Shown one piece after another: positions 15,971 through 28,145 of a stretch of DNA of 64,000 bases; the first letter of the stretch is position 1, and every line of letters starts with the position of its first letter. Made by a program: the position numbers and the translations under genes. The stretch is taken from the NCBI GenBank assembly GCA_963666895.2, contig CAXXNS010000010.1, positions 62,001 to 126,000 on the forward strand, given 5' to 3'. The DNA comes from G963666895 sp963666895 (GTDB taxonomy: Bacteria > Desulfobacterota > Desulfovibrionia > Desulfovibrionales > Desulfovibrionaceae). A model generated the notes under the pieces. That model was given only the letters and a program-made list of their open reading frames with translations, did no database searches and had not been told where the DNA came from.

Positions 15971-18535
15971 ATGCCCAAGCCAACCACCCCGGTCAAAACC
16001 CCGGCCGACTATAGTCGCCCCCTGGTCGAAGCGAACATCTGCGGGCCCGCCGGCCCTGGCCACCTGATAGACGACGTCCAGCGCCACATCATCTCCAGCC
16101 TGGGCAGCGACCCGGCCCGCAAGCTGCCCAACAACTACTACCTGGGCCTGGCCCTGGCCGTGCGCGACCGGCTGGCCATGCACTGGCTGGCCACCCAACG
16201 GGCCTACTACGACCAGGAAGCCAAACGGGTCTACTACCTGTCCCTGGAGTACCTGCCCGGCAAGTCGCTCATGAACAGCCTCATCTGCCTGGGCCTGGAG
16301 GACGAGGCGCGCGAGGCCCTGACCACGCTGGGCCTGGACCTGGAGGAGTTGGCCGAGGTGGAGTGGGACGCCGGACTGGGCAACGGCGGCCTGGGCCGCC
16401 TGGCCTCCTGCTACCTGGACTCCATGGCCACCCTGGGCCTGCCCGGGTACGGCTACGGCATCCGCTACGACTACGGCATCTTCCACCAGGTCATCCGCCA
16501 CGGCCAGCAGGTGGAGATGCCGGACAACTGGACCCAACTCGGCACGCCCTGGGAGTACCAGCGCGGCCGCTACCTCTTCGACGTGCGCTTCGGCGGCCGG
16601 GTGGACTCCTTCAAGGACTCCCAGGGAACCACGCGTTACCGCTGGGTGCATGAAGACGTGGTCCGGGCCATGGCCTGCGACCTCATGGTGCCGGGCTACC
16701 GCAACGGCAACGTCATCAACATGCGGCTGTGGTCGGCCCGATCGGACTCGGAGTTCAACCTGGACTTCTTCAACACCGGCAAATACATCGACGCCGTACG
16801 CCAGCGCATCCAGGACGAGACCATTTCCAAGGTCCTGTACCCCAGCGAGGAAATGGCCGAGGGCCAGGAGCTTAGGCTCAAGCAGCAGTACTTCTTCGTG
16901 GCCGCCACCATGCAGGACATCCTGCGCCGCTACCGCAAGAACAACCAGGACTTCATCAACCTGCCCAACCGCGTGGCCATCCAGCTCAACGACACCCACC
17001 CGAGCATCGCCGTGGCCGAGCTCATGCGCATGTTCCTGGACGATGAGGGCATGGAGTGGGAGGAGGCCTGGGACGTCTGCACCCGGACCTTCGCCTACAC
17101 CAACCACACCATCCTGCCCGAGGCCCTGGAGACCTGGCCCGTGCCCCTCATGCGCCGGGTCCTGCCCCGGCACCTGATGATCATCGAGGAGATCAACCGC
17201 CGCTTCCTGGACCAGGTGGACAAGCGCTATCCGGGCGACGACGCGCGCAAGGACCGGCTGTCCATCCTGGCCGGATACCCGGGACATTCGGTGCGCATGA
17301 GCCACCTGGCCATCGTGGGCAGCCACAAGGTCAACGGGGTCTCGGCCCTGCACGGCGACATCCTCAAGAGCCACACCTTCAGGGAATTCCACGAGTTCTT
17401 CCCGGGCCGCATCACCCACGTCACCAACGGCGTCACCCCGCGCCGCTGGGTGAGGCAGGCCAACCCTCCCCTGGCCGCGCTCCTGGACGAGGCCTGCGGG
17501 CCGCAGTGGGTCACGGACCTGGACCGGCTGGCCAAGCTGGAGCCCCTGGCCAACGACGCGGCATTCAGGGAACGCTGGCGCGCCGCGCGCATGGAAAACA
17601 AGCAGCGGCTGGCCACATACGTGGAGCGCAAGACCGGGGTCCTGGTGGACCAGAACTCCCTGTTCGACGTACAGACCAAGCGCATCCACGAATACAAGCG
17701 CCAGGTGCTCAACGTGCTCCACGTCATCACCCTGGCCCAGCGCCTTCGCCAGGACCCGGACCTGCCGATCCTGCCGCGCACGGTATTCTTCGGGGGCAAG
17801 GCCGCCCCGGCCTACTGGATGGCCAAGCTCATCATCCAGCTGGTCAACGGCGTGTCCAAGGCCCTGGACCAGGACCCGGCCCTGCAGGGCCGCCTCAAGG
17901 TCATGTTTCTGCCCAACTACTGCGTGTCCCAGGCCGAACGGATCATCCCGGCCACGGATCTGTCCGAACAGATTTCCATGGCCGGCATGGAGGCCTCGGG
18001 CACGGGCAACATGAAGTTCGGGCTCAACGGCGCCCTGACCATCGGCACCCTGGACGGGGCCAACGTGGAGATGCTCGAGGCCGTGGGCCAGGACAACATC
18101 TTCATCTTCGGCCACACCACCGAAGAGCTGGCCCAAAAGCGTGCCGAGGGCTACGACCCCAGGGCCGTGGCCGACGCGGACCCGGAGCTGTCCGCGGCGC
18201 TGAATTCCATCGCCCGAGGCGACTACTCCCCGGAGGAACCGGACCGGTACCGGCCCCTGGTGGACGCCCTGCGCTACCACGACCCCTTCTTCGTGCTGGC
18301 CGACTACCGGGCCTACGTGGACGCCCAGGGGCGCGTGGCCGACTGCTTCCGGGACAAAGACCACTGGACCCGGTGCTCCATCCTGAACACGGCCCGGCTG
18401 GGCGGATTCTCCAGCGACCGCGCGGTGCGCGAGTACGCCGATCAGATCTGGAACACCAAGCCCGTGTTCGGCCTGGACGAGGCCAAGCCCAAGAAGGCAA
18501 AAAGGGCTAAGAAAAGCAAGAAAAAGAGTTCCTAA
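15971..18535 (+). CDS. glgP: glycogen/alpha-glucan phosphorylase
   Basis: This 854-residue GT35 enzyme releases glucose-1-phosphate from glycogen or maltodextrin using pyridoxal phosphate. The family signature around the PLP lysine is plain: EASGTGNMKFGLNGALTIGT (Lys in NMKFG). Other conserved blocks are YYLSLEYLPGKSLMNSL, DAGLGNGGLGRLASCYLDS, GYGYGIRYDYGIF and IQLNDTHPSIAVAELMR. Length is normal for bacterial phosphorylases. AAGGAG lies 5 nt before the ATG at 15971. The last 16 residues form a Lys-rich tail (KPKKAKRAKKSKKKSS), not needed for catalysis and unusual in the family. It ends 13 bp before palindromic repeat copy B, which separates it from the convergent DDAH-like gene. Confidence 0.95.
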   Translation: MPKPTTPVKTPADYSRPLVEANICGPAGPGHLIDDVQRHIISSLGSDPARKLPNNYYLGLALAVRDRLAMHWLATQRAYYDQEAKRVYYLSLEYLPGKSLMNSLICLGLEDEAREALTTLGLDLEELAEVEWDAGLGNGGLGRLASCYLDSMATLGLPGYGYGIRYDYGIFHQVIRHGQQVEMPDNWTQLGTPWEYQRGRYLFDVRFGGRVDSFKDSQGTTRYRWVHEDVVRAMACDLMVPGYRNGNVINMRLWSARSDSEFNLDFFNTGKYIDAVRQRIQDETISKVLYPSEEMAEGQELRLKQQYFFVAATMQDILRRYRKNNQDFINLPNRVAIQLNDTHPSIAVAELMRMFLDDEGMEWEEAWDVCTRTFAYTNHTILPEALETWPVPLMRRVLPRHLMIIEEINRRFLDQVDKRYPGDDARKDRLSILAGYPGHSVRMSHLAIVGSHKVNGVSALHGDILKSHTFREFHEFFPGRITHVTNGVTPRRWVRQANPPLAALLDEACGPQWVTDLDRLAKLEPLANDAAFRERWRAARMENKQRLATYVERKTGVLVDQNSLFDVQTKRIHEYKRQVLNVLHVITLAQRLRQDPDLPILPRTVFFGGKAAPAYWMAKLIIQLVNGVSKALDQDPALQGRLKVMFLPNYCVSQAERIIPATDLSEQISMAGMEASGTGNMKFGLNGALTIGTLDGANVEMLEAVGQDNIFIFGHTTEELAQKRAEGYDPRAVADADPELSAALNSIARGDYSPEEPDRYRPLVDALRYHDPFFVLADYRAYVDAQGRVADCFRDKDHWTRCSILNTARLGGFSSDRAVREYADQIWNTKPVFGLDEAKPKKAKRAKKSKKKSS

Positions 18536-18548
18536 GCTGCTCCCTTGG

Positions 18549-18672
18549 AGGCCGTTCAAAAACCGTGAGGGCAAGGCGCGACAAGAACGGTGAACCCGAA
18601 GCGTACTCTTGCGGTACGTGAGGGGTCACCGTCTTGGAAGCAACGCAGCCATCGCGGGAATTTCAACGGCCT
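18549..18672. repeat. palindromic intergenic repeat, copy B (124 bp)
   Basis: It shares the AGGCCGTTCAAAAACCG left end and TTTCAACGGCCT right end with copy A, but the inner arms are CGGTGA and TCACCG, which still pair. It fills the space between the convergent glgP and DDAH-like genes and ends 1 bp from the DDAH stop codon, as expected for a bidirectional termination structure. Confidence 0.85.
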
Positions 18673-18673
18673 G

Positions 18674-19453
18674 TCAGTACCGCAAGGACAGGCAGGTCAG
18701 TCCGCCGTCCATCTTGGCGAACTCGGTCATGTCCACCTCGACCACGGTCCGGCCCAGGCGCGTAAGCTTGGCCCGCACTCCGGGATGCCCGGCGGGCATG
18801 AGAACGGTCCCGTTCACATACAGACAGCAGGCCGCGTAGGTTTCGTTTTCGGGCGTGACCACCACCTCGTACCCGGACAGGTCCGCGCGCGCGGCCAGCT
18901 CCGGCGTGGCGATGAGCATGCGTCCGCCCAGCCAGGTCAGCGAGGTCTTCAGGTGCGGCGGGTGGACCACCTCCACGGTGCGCCACTGGTAGCCGTGCGC
19001 GGCCGCGGCTTGGCCCAGGGCTTGGGCTCCGGCGCGGTTGGTCCGGGCGGACAGGCCGATGAACAGGGTCTGCTCCACCTGAAGCACGTCCCCGCCTTCC
19101 AGGCTGGCCTCCGGGCTGGCCCCTCCGCCCGCCTCGCTCATGCGCCACAAGGGCCGCAGAGGTTGCAGGCACTCGGCCATGCGGGCCTCCTCGCCCTGGC
19201 GGGAAGGGGCCCCGGGCGAGGCGAGCACGGCCATTTCCGGCAGAAGCACGGCCGTGTCCTCCACAAAACAGCTGTCCGGGTACTGGTCCAGGGGCTCCAG
19301 CACCATGACCTCCAGGCCGCAGGCTTCCAGGGCGCGGCAATAGCCCTTGTGCTGGCTGCGGGCCAGGTCCAGGTCGGGCGCGCCCAGGCCGGACGTGCTG
19401 ATGCCCTGGGCGAAACTGTTGGCGGGCGGCCTGACGATGGCGTGGGTGTACAT
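18674..19453 (-). CDS. dimethylarginine dimethylaminohydrolase (DDAH)-like guanidine hydrolase
   Basis: This 259-residue protein belongs to the amidinotransferase/arginine deiminase superfamily, DDAH branch, which hydrolyses methylated arginines to citrulline and methylamines. Visible active-site elements are the acidic FVEDTAVLLPE, EASLEGGDVLQV, the His-containing PPHLKTSLTWLGG, and the C-terminal catalytic Cys in GGLTCLSLRY. The N-terminus THAIVRPPANSFAQGIS is typical. Related bacterial enzymes can act on other guanidino compounds. The ATG at 19453 lies 5 nt after the stop of the upstream kinase gene, so the two are probably cotranscribed. The stop lies 1 bp from repeat copy B. Confidence 0.82.
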   Translation of the reverse strand: MYTHAIVRPPANSFAQGISTSGLGAPDLDLARSQHKGYCRALEACGLEVMVLEPLDQYPDSCFVEDTAVLLPEMAVLASPGAPSRQGEEARMAECLQPLRPLWRMSEAGGGASPEASLEGGDVLQVEQTLFIGLSARTNRAGAQALGQAAAAHGYQWRTVEVVHPPHLKTSLTWLGGRMLIATPELAARADLSGYEVVVTPENETYAACCLYVNGTVLMPAGHPGVRAKLTRLGRTVVEVDMTEFAKMDGGLTCLSLRY

Positions 19454-19458
19454 GGATA

Positions 19459-20607
19459 TCAAAGCGGCAAGCTGACGTGGAACAGGATGCCGTCGGACTC
19501 GGAGGCCTCGAAGCCCACCCGGCCGTTCAGGCAACTCTCGGTAAGCAGCTGCACCCCGTAGGTGCCCAAGCCACGGCCCGCGCCCTTGGTGCTGAAGGAG
19601 CGGGTGAATATCTGGCGCTGGACCTCCTCGGGCATGACGCCGGGGTTGCGCACCCAGAACCGGACCTCAGAGTCCGTCCGGTCGCAGCCCAGAGTCACGG
19701 TCTGGCCCTGGTCCACCGCCTCCAGGGCGTTCTTGACCAGGTTGCCCAGCACCCGGGAGAGCAGCCCCTCGTCGCTGACCATGCGACCCCGCCAGGCCTT
19801 GGGGTCCACCTCGACGGTCCGGCCGCGGCCCGCCCGATGGGTCCGGTAGATGTCGGCCACGGAATCGAGCAGGACTCCGCTGTCCAGCTTGTCAAAGCAA
19901 CAGATCAGCTCCCGGTTTTCGGCCTGGGTCAGGACCTTCTGGCTTTTGATCTCCTCCACCAACTGGTTGAAGCCGCGCTTGAGCACCGGGGCCACGTGGC
20001 TGTTGTTCCCGCCCAGGCTGGCTGAAAACTCTTCCACCAGGCTTTCCAGGCCCCCGGCCAGGTTCAGCAGGTCGTGAAAAAAGACCTGCTCCAGGGCCTG
20101 ACGCCGCTTCTCGTGGCTGATGTCCAGCAGGGTGATGACCATGAACCGGTCCCCGCCAGCCAGGTCCAGGGTCTCGGCCACCACCAGCAGGTCCAGGGTT
20201 TCCAGCCGGTCGTCCCTGTGGCGGACGATGTGGCATTCCTGCACGTCCGAGCCGCTGGTCAAACATTCCAGCATGGCCCGGGCCGCGCCGCAGTCCCGGC
20301 ACCACTTGGAGGTGCCGCAGCCGCTTTCGTGCTTGTCCGCGTTGACGCAGCCCAGAGCCTCGCCCGGACGCATGCCGAAGACCTCGGGCTTTCCAGCGTC
20401 GGGCAGCAGGGCCAGGACCCGGCGGTTGGCGTACACCACCTGCCGCTGTTCGTTGAGCACCAGGACCATGACGCCCACCACGTCCAGGGCGCGGACATAG
20501 TCGCTGCCGGACAGGGTCGAAGCCTGGGCCTGAAGCACGGACTCGTCCGCCCGGGCGGCCGGGGCGAAATCCGTGTCGTTGGTCGTGGGGATTTTGTGGG
20601 AAGTCAT
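19459..20607 (-). CDS. PAS-domain sensor histidine kinase with Cys-rich insert
   Basis: This 382-residue cytoplasmic kinase has a PAS domain at about residues 40-175 (ALDVVGVMVLVLNEQRQVVY onward, closing MVITLLDISHEKR). A Cys cluster interrupts it: LGCVNADKHESGCGTSKWCRDCGA, about residues 86-109, with CGTSKWCRDCG suggesting metal or redox sensing. The phospho-acceptor helix is the short form FFHDLLNLAGGLE. The ATPase domain has N-box NLVKNALEAVDQG and a G-box GAGRGLGTYGVQLL. No receiver or membrane segment is present, and no cognate regulator is adjacent. It precedes the DDAH-like gene by 5 nt. The ATG at 20607 is the first in frame. Confidence 0.85.
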   Translation of the reverse strand: MTSHKIPTTNDTDFAPAARADESVLQAQASTLSGSDYVRALDVVGVMVLVLNEQRQVVYANRRVLALLPDAGKPEVFGMRPGEALGCVNADKHESGCGTSKWCRDCGAARAMLECLTSGSDVQECHIVRHRDDRLETLDLLVVAETLDLAGGDRFMVITLLDISHEKRRQALEQVFFHDLLNLAGGLESLVEEFSASLGGNNSHVAPVLKRGFNQLVEEIKSQKVLTQAENRELICCFDKLDSGVLLDSVADIYRTHRAGRGRTVEVDPKAWRGRMVSDEGLLSRVLGNLVKNALEAVDQGQTVTLGCDRTDSEVRFWVRNPGVMPEEVQRQIFTRSFSTKGAGRGLGTYGVQLLTESCLNGRVGFEASESDGILFHVSLPL

Positions 20608-20664
20608 GGCCGAGCCATGATATCCCAGGCCGGGAGAGAAACCAACCCGTCGGGTGTGGGTTCC

Positions 20665-21183
20665 TCAGGCCCGGGCCGAAATCCGATTGTCCGTGCCCCG
20701 GGCGTAGGCGGCCATGGAACGCTCCATGTGCAGGGCCCAGGCGGCCACGCGCCGCCCCCGGTCCAGGATCACGCCCCGGGCCACGTAGTGGTCCTCGTTG
20801 ATGCGTTCCTGCCACTCGCTGAGCACGTACCGGCCGTCGCTGGACTCGCCGGTGGACACCAGGGCGTTGGACACCGTGAGCGTGATGCCCTTCATGTGGC
20901 CGAAGCGGTCGCTGTCGGCCATCCACTCGGTCTGGAAACCGTTTTCAGGAAAGGGTTCCATCTGACAGATCCACTGGAACCGGCCGGGCAGGCCCTGGTC
21001 GGTCTGGTCGGCCCCGAACTCCGCGGGCGTCTCGGCGAAATCCAGGACGCCCTCGGTCTGCCAGCGGCCCTGTTCATGGGCCACTCGCATGGTTCCGCCG
21101 GCCTGGCTCTCGTTTCCGTCGGGGTCGAGGTACACACCAGTAGCATTCCATAGCCCGGGTTGGCACAAGAAAGTATGGCGCAT
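20665..21183 (-). CDS. hypothetical protein, 172 aa
   Basis: I do not recognise the family. The product is soluble, without signal peptide or membrane span, and looks beta-rich, with aromatic and polar strands such as LWNATGVYLDPDGNESQAGG, GRWQTEGVLDFAETPAEFG and YVLSEWQERINEDHYVARGV. This is the kind of pattern seen in small lipocalin/calycin-like barrels, but that is only an impression. The ATG at 21183 (MRHTFLC) is preferred over a GTG at 21210. It lies between the PAS kinase (57 bp downstream on the same strand) and the rRNA terminator upstream. Confidence 0.6.
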   Translation of the reverse strand: MRHTFLCQPGLWNATGVYLDPDGNESQAGGTMRVAHEQGRWQTEGVLDFAETPAEFGADQTDQGLPGRFQWICQMEPFPENGFQTEWMADSDRFGHMKGITLTVSNALVSTGESSDGRYVLSEWQERINEDHYVARGVILDRGRRVAAWALHMERSMAAYARGTDNRISARA

Positions 21184-21261
21184 ATTTTTTTCCCGCAGCT
21201 TGCCTCGCACAAGCTAGGGGCTCCATACCGCGTTTCGCCCTTCCTGTGAAGGGGGAGAAAC

Positions 21262-21299
21262 CAAAAAGCCCCGTTAGATATTTCTAACGGGGCTTTTTG
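21262..21299 (-). terminator. rRNA operon intrinsic terminator
   Basis: Read on the minus strand, a hairpin with stem AAAAAGCCCCGTTAGA pairing with TCTAACGGGGCTTTTT ends in a T-tract, just downstream of 5S rRNA. Confidence 0.9.
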
Positions 21300-21308
21300 T
21301 GAAGTAAT

Positions 21309-21424
21309 GCCCTGGCAGCGACCTACTTTCCCACACCCAACGATGCAGTATCATCGGCGATGGAGGGCTTGACTGCCGAGTTCGGAATGGAATCGGGTAT
21401 ACCCCCTCCTCCCTGGCCGCCAGG
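21309..21424 (-). rRNA. rrf: 5S ribosomal RNA
   Basis: On the minus strand the sequence TCCTGGCGGCCAGGGAGGAG, then CGAACTCGGCAGTCAAGCCC and GGGAAAGTAGGTCGCTGCCA, is a bacterial 5S rRNA of about 116 nt with pairing 5' and 3' ends. It is the last gene of the operon. End positions are accurate to a few bases. Confidence 0.93.
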
Positions 21425-21447
21425 ACAAAATATGAGTTCATAGGGGG

Positions 21448-21460
21448 AAGAGGACGACGA
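21448..21460 (-). other. 23S rRNA processing stem, 3' strand
   Basis: The 13 bases here are complementary, in the transcript, to those at 24401-24413 on the other side of 23S (AAGAGGACGACGA pairing with TCGTCGTCCTCTT). This is the long-range stem cut by RNase III to release pre-23S. Confidence 0.75.
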
Positions 21461-21466
21461 TTTTTT

Positions 21467-24394
<2,928 letters not shown>

Positions 24395-24400
24395 CTTTAC

Positions 24401-24413
24401 TCGTCGTCCTCTT
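24401..24413 (-). other. 23S rRNA processing stem, 5' strand
   Basis: Complementary partner of 21448-21460. It lies immediately upstream of the 23S 5' end in the transcript. Confidence 0.75.
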
Positions 24414-24428
24414 CTTACCCTATGTAAC

Positions 24429-24570
24429 TTTCAATGAACTGGAAAAGCTCGCCTTTTTGGTCCTGGCGGCGTTGCTGCGGCGTTCAAGCCGCGGTCACGT
24501 AGCGCTGCTACGCTCCCTTGCTTGATCGCCTGGCGCCTGGCCAGGAACAAAAAACTTCGCTTTTCAATGA
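24429..24570. repeat. palindromic element in the tRNA-Ala/23S spacer, flanked by 9-bp direct repeats
   Basis: Between identical nonamers TTTCAATGA (24429-24437 and 24562-24570) lies about 124 bp with inverted ends: GGAAAAGC...TTTTTGGTCCTGGC on the left and GGCCAGGAACAAAAAA..GCTTTTC on the right. The centre is ACGTAGCGCTGCTACG. The architecture resembles the three AGGCCGTT repeats (a central GCGTA..TACG core) but the ends differ, so it looks like a second subfamily. In the transcript, the nonamer copy nearest 23S reads GTTCATTGAAAG, similar to a boxA antitermination site. Confidence 0.6.
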
Positions 24571-24617
24571 GCCTTGGAGAAAAAGTCTCTCCGCTCAACC
24601 GCCCCCTCACCAAAAAA

Positions 24618-24693
24618 TGGTGGAGGTGAACGGGATCGAACCGATGACCCCCGGCTTGCAAAGCCGGTGCTCTCCCAGCTGAGCTACACCCCC
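24618..24693 (-). tRNA. tRNA-Ala (anticodon TGC)
   Basis: The minus strand reads GGGGGTGTAGCTCAGCTGGG, an anticodon loop CTTTGCAAG, and ends TTCACCTCCACCA with encoded CCA. The 7-bp acceptor stem pairs (one G-U). It is 76 nt long, in the usual rRNA-operon spacer position. Confidence 0.96.
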
Positions 24694-24714
24694 ACATAGT
24701 GGGCGAGATTAGCG

Positions 24715-24791
24715 TGGTGGGCCTAGGTAGATTTGAACTACCGGCCTCACGCTTATCAGGCGTGCGCTCTGACCAACTGAGCTATAGGCCC
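24715..24791 (-). tRNA. tRNA-Ile (anticodon GAT)
   Basis: The minus strand reads GGGCCTATAGCTCAGTTGG, an anticodon loop CTGATAAG, and ends CCTAGGCCCACCA with encoded CCA. It is 77 nt long and lies 21 nt from tRNA-Ala. Confidence 0.96.
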
Positions 24792-24826
24792 TAGCGGCTC
24801 AATGCAAAGAACCATGCGGATCCTTG

Positions 24827-24850
24827 CAATGAAACAGCGAGTCGGACAAT
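24827..24850 (-). other. 16S rRNA processing stem, 3' strand
   Basis: In the transcript TTGTCCGACTCGCTGTTTCA here pairs almost perfectly with TGAAATGGCGAGTCGGACAA at 26478-26500, closing a stem around the whole 16S (RNase III site). Confidence 0.75.
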
Positions 24851-24859
24851 TTACTCTGT

Positions 24860-26414
<1,555 letters not shown>

Positions 26415-26920
26415 AAAACTGTGAGTAGATCTCTTTGTGCAAGGCCAAACCCCATACGGGGTCAGGCTCTTCAATTCTTGTCCGACTCGCCATTTCATTG
26501 TCAAAGACCCGCGGACGCCCGGTCAACCAGCCCGAAGGCCGGAACCAAAGCGGGAAAGATAAAAATACCTCTCTCACCCGGTCGTGTCAACCGCAAAAGA
26601 CCTTTTCCTTCACAGGAGCGTCTTTTGGAAACGTCCAATATCCTTTGGAAAAGAACATCGCGCCCGGCCCTGCCGTCACGGCCTGGTCACAGGCGCGAAA
26701 GGGGCTTCTACGGGACTGGCCCCAAGGTGTCAACCGGAAAAATCGCACCGGATCATTTTTTTTCGACGGAGCGTACAGGCCACCTCTCCGAGGCCATCCG
26801 GAAACCGCCAGGGCCAGGCGCGAGAGCCGAAAAAGAGCCCCGATCCATCTCCTGCAGACGGACCGGGGCGGCCATCACGGCCCGGCGAGGGGCGGGTACG
26901 GGCCGTTCGATGGAATATGG
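26415..26920 (-). promoter_or_regulatory. rRNA operon promoter and leader region
   Basis: This 506-bp gene-free stretch drives the operon on the minus strand. The best promoter is TTGACA (26585-26590) and TATTTT (26562-26567) with a 17-nt spacer. A second candidate upstream is TTGACA (26728-26733) and TAGAAG (26705-26710), also 17 nt apart. The leader then contains a boxA-like GGTCTTTGACAA (26499-26510) and the 5' strand of the 16S processing stem (26478-26500). Tandem promoters plus boxA are usual for rRNA operons. I see no gene in the remainder. Confidence 0.7.
26478..26500 (-). other. 16S rRNA processing stem, 5' strand
   Basis: Partner of 24827-24850. It directly follows the boxA-like sequence in the transcript. 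Confidence 0.75.
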
Positions 26921-27928
26921 TCAGGTCATGTTGGCCCTGGACAGCACCAGGATGAACCGGCGCAGGATGTCGCTGGAGGTGAAACCGCCGTCGGCCTTGA
27001 TCTCCCGCAGGGCCGCGAAGGGACTGCGCGGCTCGCGCCAGGGCTTGCCCCTGGTCAGGTTGTCGAAGCGGTTACACAGGGCCACGACCTTGGGGTAGAA
27101 CGGAATGTCCTCGCCGATGGCGCCGGACGGGTATCCCTGCCCGTCCTCGCGCTCGTGGTGGAACAGGATGCAGGTCAGGGTCTCCTGGCTCAGGGGCAGC
27201 CGCGAGGCCAGGGACACGCCCAGGGAGGGGTGGGTCTGGTAGAGCCGCTTCTCCTCCGGGGTCCACAGGTCCGGCCGGGCGTCCAGGAGGTCGCGGGGGA
27301 GCTTGCGCTTGCCCAGGTCGTGGAGCAGCGCACCCATGCAGGCCGCCTGGATGAGCTTGGAGTCCGTGCCGTCGAACGCGTTGAGCAGGGTGGCCGTGTA
27401 CACCAGCACGCCCAGGCCGTGGCGGTGCAGGTCCTGGCCGTGAGCCACCAGCTTGGACAGCTCCTTGAGCATCTCGGGCCGGGAGATGAAGCGCATGACC
27501 GACTTGAGGAGCAGACGCACGCGGTTGTAGCGGTTGCGCAGCTCGGCCCCGGGCAGGTCGAAGTCGAACATGTCCCGGACCATGTTCAGGGAGGCGTCGT
27601 GCCAGACCTGGCAGCGCTCCTCCGAGGGGATGGTCTCGTCCGCCAGGATGGAGGCCAGGTGGTGTTCCACGTAGCGTTCGTAGCGGTTCTTATCCTCGCT
27701 GCGCACGAAGACCTGCTTGACGCCCATGTCCACCAGGCGCTCCCGGTGCGCGGGCGTGAACTGCTCGCCGCGCGAGGCGTAGAGCACCAGGCGGTCGTCC
27801 TGCTGCAAATAGACCGTGAACTCGCCCTGAGCTTCGGGAACAAGAAGAAAGGGCGAGACCGGGAAGACGTTGGGGCCGTCTTCGTTGGGGTCGCCCTGAG
27901 CAGGGGGGCGGGTAGCCGGGATGGCCAT
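26921..27928 (-). CDS. HD-GYP domain protein (cyclic-di-GMP phosphodiesterase-like)
   Basis: This 335-residue protein has an N-terminal domain of about 110 residues (VSPFLLVPEAQGEFTVYLQQ onward) and a C-terminal HD-GYP domain. Metal and catalytic motifs are ACMGALLHDLGKRKLP (HD) and ILFHHEREDGQGYPSG (HHE..GYP), with further His in QTHPSLGVSLA. This family hydrolyses cyclic-di-GMP to pGpG or GMP. The ATG at 27928 has GGAGG 6 nt upstream. The gene is preceded by a cyclic-di-GMP-I riboswitch and an intrinsic terminator, so its own substrate probably controls expression. The rRNA operon promoters follow it on the same strand. Confidence 0.9.
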   Translation of the reverse strand: MAIPATRPPAQGDPNEDGPNVFPVSPFLLVPEAQGEFTVYLQQDDRLVLYASRGEQFTPAHRERLVDMGVKQVFVRSEDKNRYERYVEHHLASILADETIPSEERCQVWHDASLNMVRDMFDFDLPGAELRNRYNRVRLLLKSVMRFISRPEMLKELSKLVAHGQDLHRHGLGVLVYTATLLNAFDGTDSKLIQAACMGALLHDLGKRKLPRDLLDARPDLWTPEEKRLYQTHPSLGVSLASRLPLSQETLTCILFHHEREDGQGYPSGAIGEDIPFYPKVVALCNRFDNLTRGKPWREPRSPFAALREIKADGGFTSSDILRRFILVLSRANMT

Positions 27929-27971
27929 GAAATCCTCCGGGCCTGAGGACGAGGACGGCGACGGCCCGAAT

Positions 27972-27994
27972 AAAAAACGGGCCCGGGGGCCCGA
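27972..27994 (-). terminator. intrinsic terminator / riboswitch expression platform
   Basis: In the transcript CGGGCCCCCGGGCCCG forms a perfect GC hairpin followed by TTTTTT. It lies between the aptamer and the HD-GYP ribosome binding site, the place expected for the switchable element. Confidence 0.8.
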
Positions 27995-28016
27995 TGGCGG
28001 GATGCGGTCATCCCTT

Positions 28017-28100
28017 GCAGGCAACCCGGCTGTCTCACTCGGCTTTGCCGGGAGACCCGTGGCTTTCCGTCCCCGCCTCACGGCGGGTTTGGCTTTATCT
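28017..28100 (-). promoter_or_regulatory. cyclic-di-GMP-I (GEMM-I) riboswitch aptamer
   Basis: The transcript contains the characteristic GEMM-I order: AAAGCCAAACC, P1b hairpin CCCGCCGTGAGGCGGG, the junction GACGGAAAGCCACGGGTC, the tetraloop-receptor-like second hairpin TCCCGGCAAAGCCG, then GAGTGAGACAGCCGGGTTGCC. The AAACC, GACG(C/G)AAAGCC and GGGTTGCC blocks match the published consensus closely. It sits upstream of an HD-GYP gene and is followed by a terminator. Fold and ligand response are inferred. Confidence 0.88.
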
Positions 28101-28106
28101 GCTCAA

Positions 28107-28135
28107 GAGATACCCAGGGACGGCCCCGGAGTCAA
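28107..28135 (-). promoter_or_regulatory. promoter for the riboswitch-HD-GYP transcript
   Basis: On the minus strand TTGACT (28130-28135) and TATCTC (28107-28112) are separated by 17 nt, placing the start near 28100, exactly where the aptamer begins. Confidence 0.65.
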
Positions 28136-28145
28136 TGCCTATTTT

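Noticed and set aside
15923..18574. An 883-codon minus-strand frame opposite glgP
   Set aside because: glgP on the plus strand has all phosphorylase motifs and a ribosome binding site; the other frame has none.
26499..26510. A TTGACA-like -35 box just upstream of 16S
   Set aside because: It coincides with a boxA-like sequence and the start of the 16S processing stem, and no acceptable -10 lies 16-18 nt downstream. The promoter at 26562-26590 is better.
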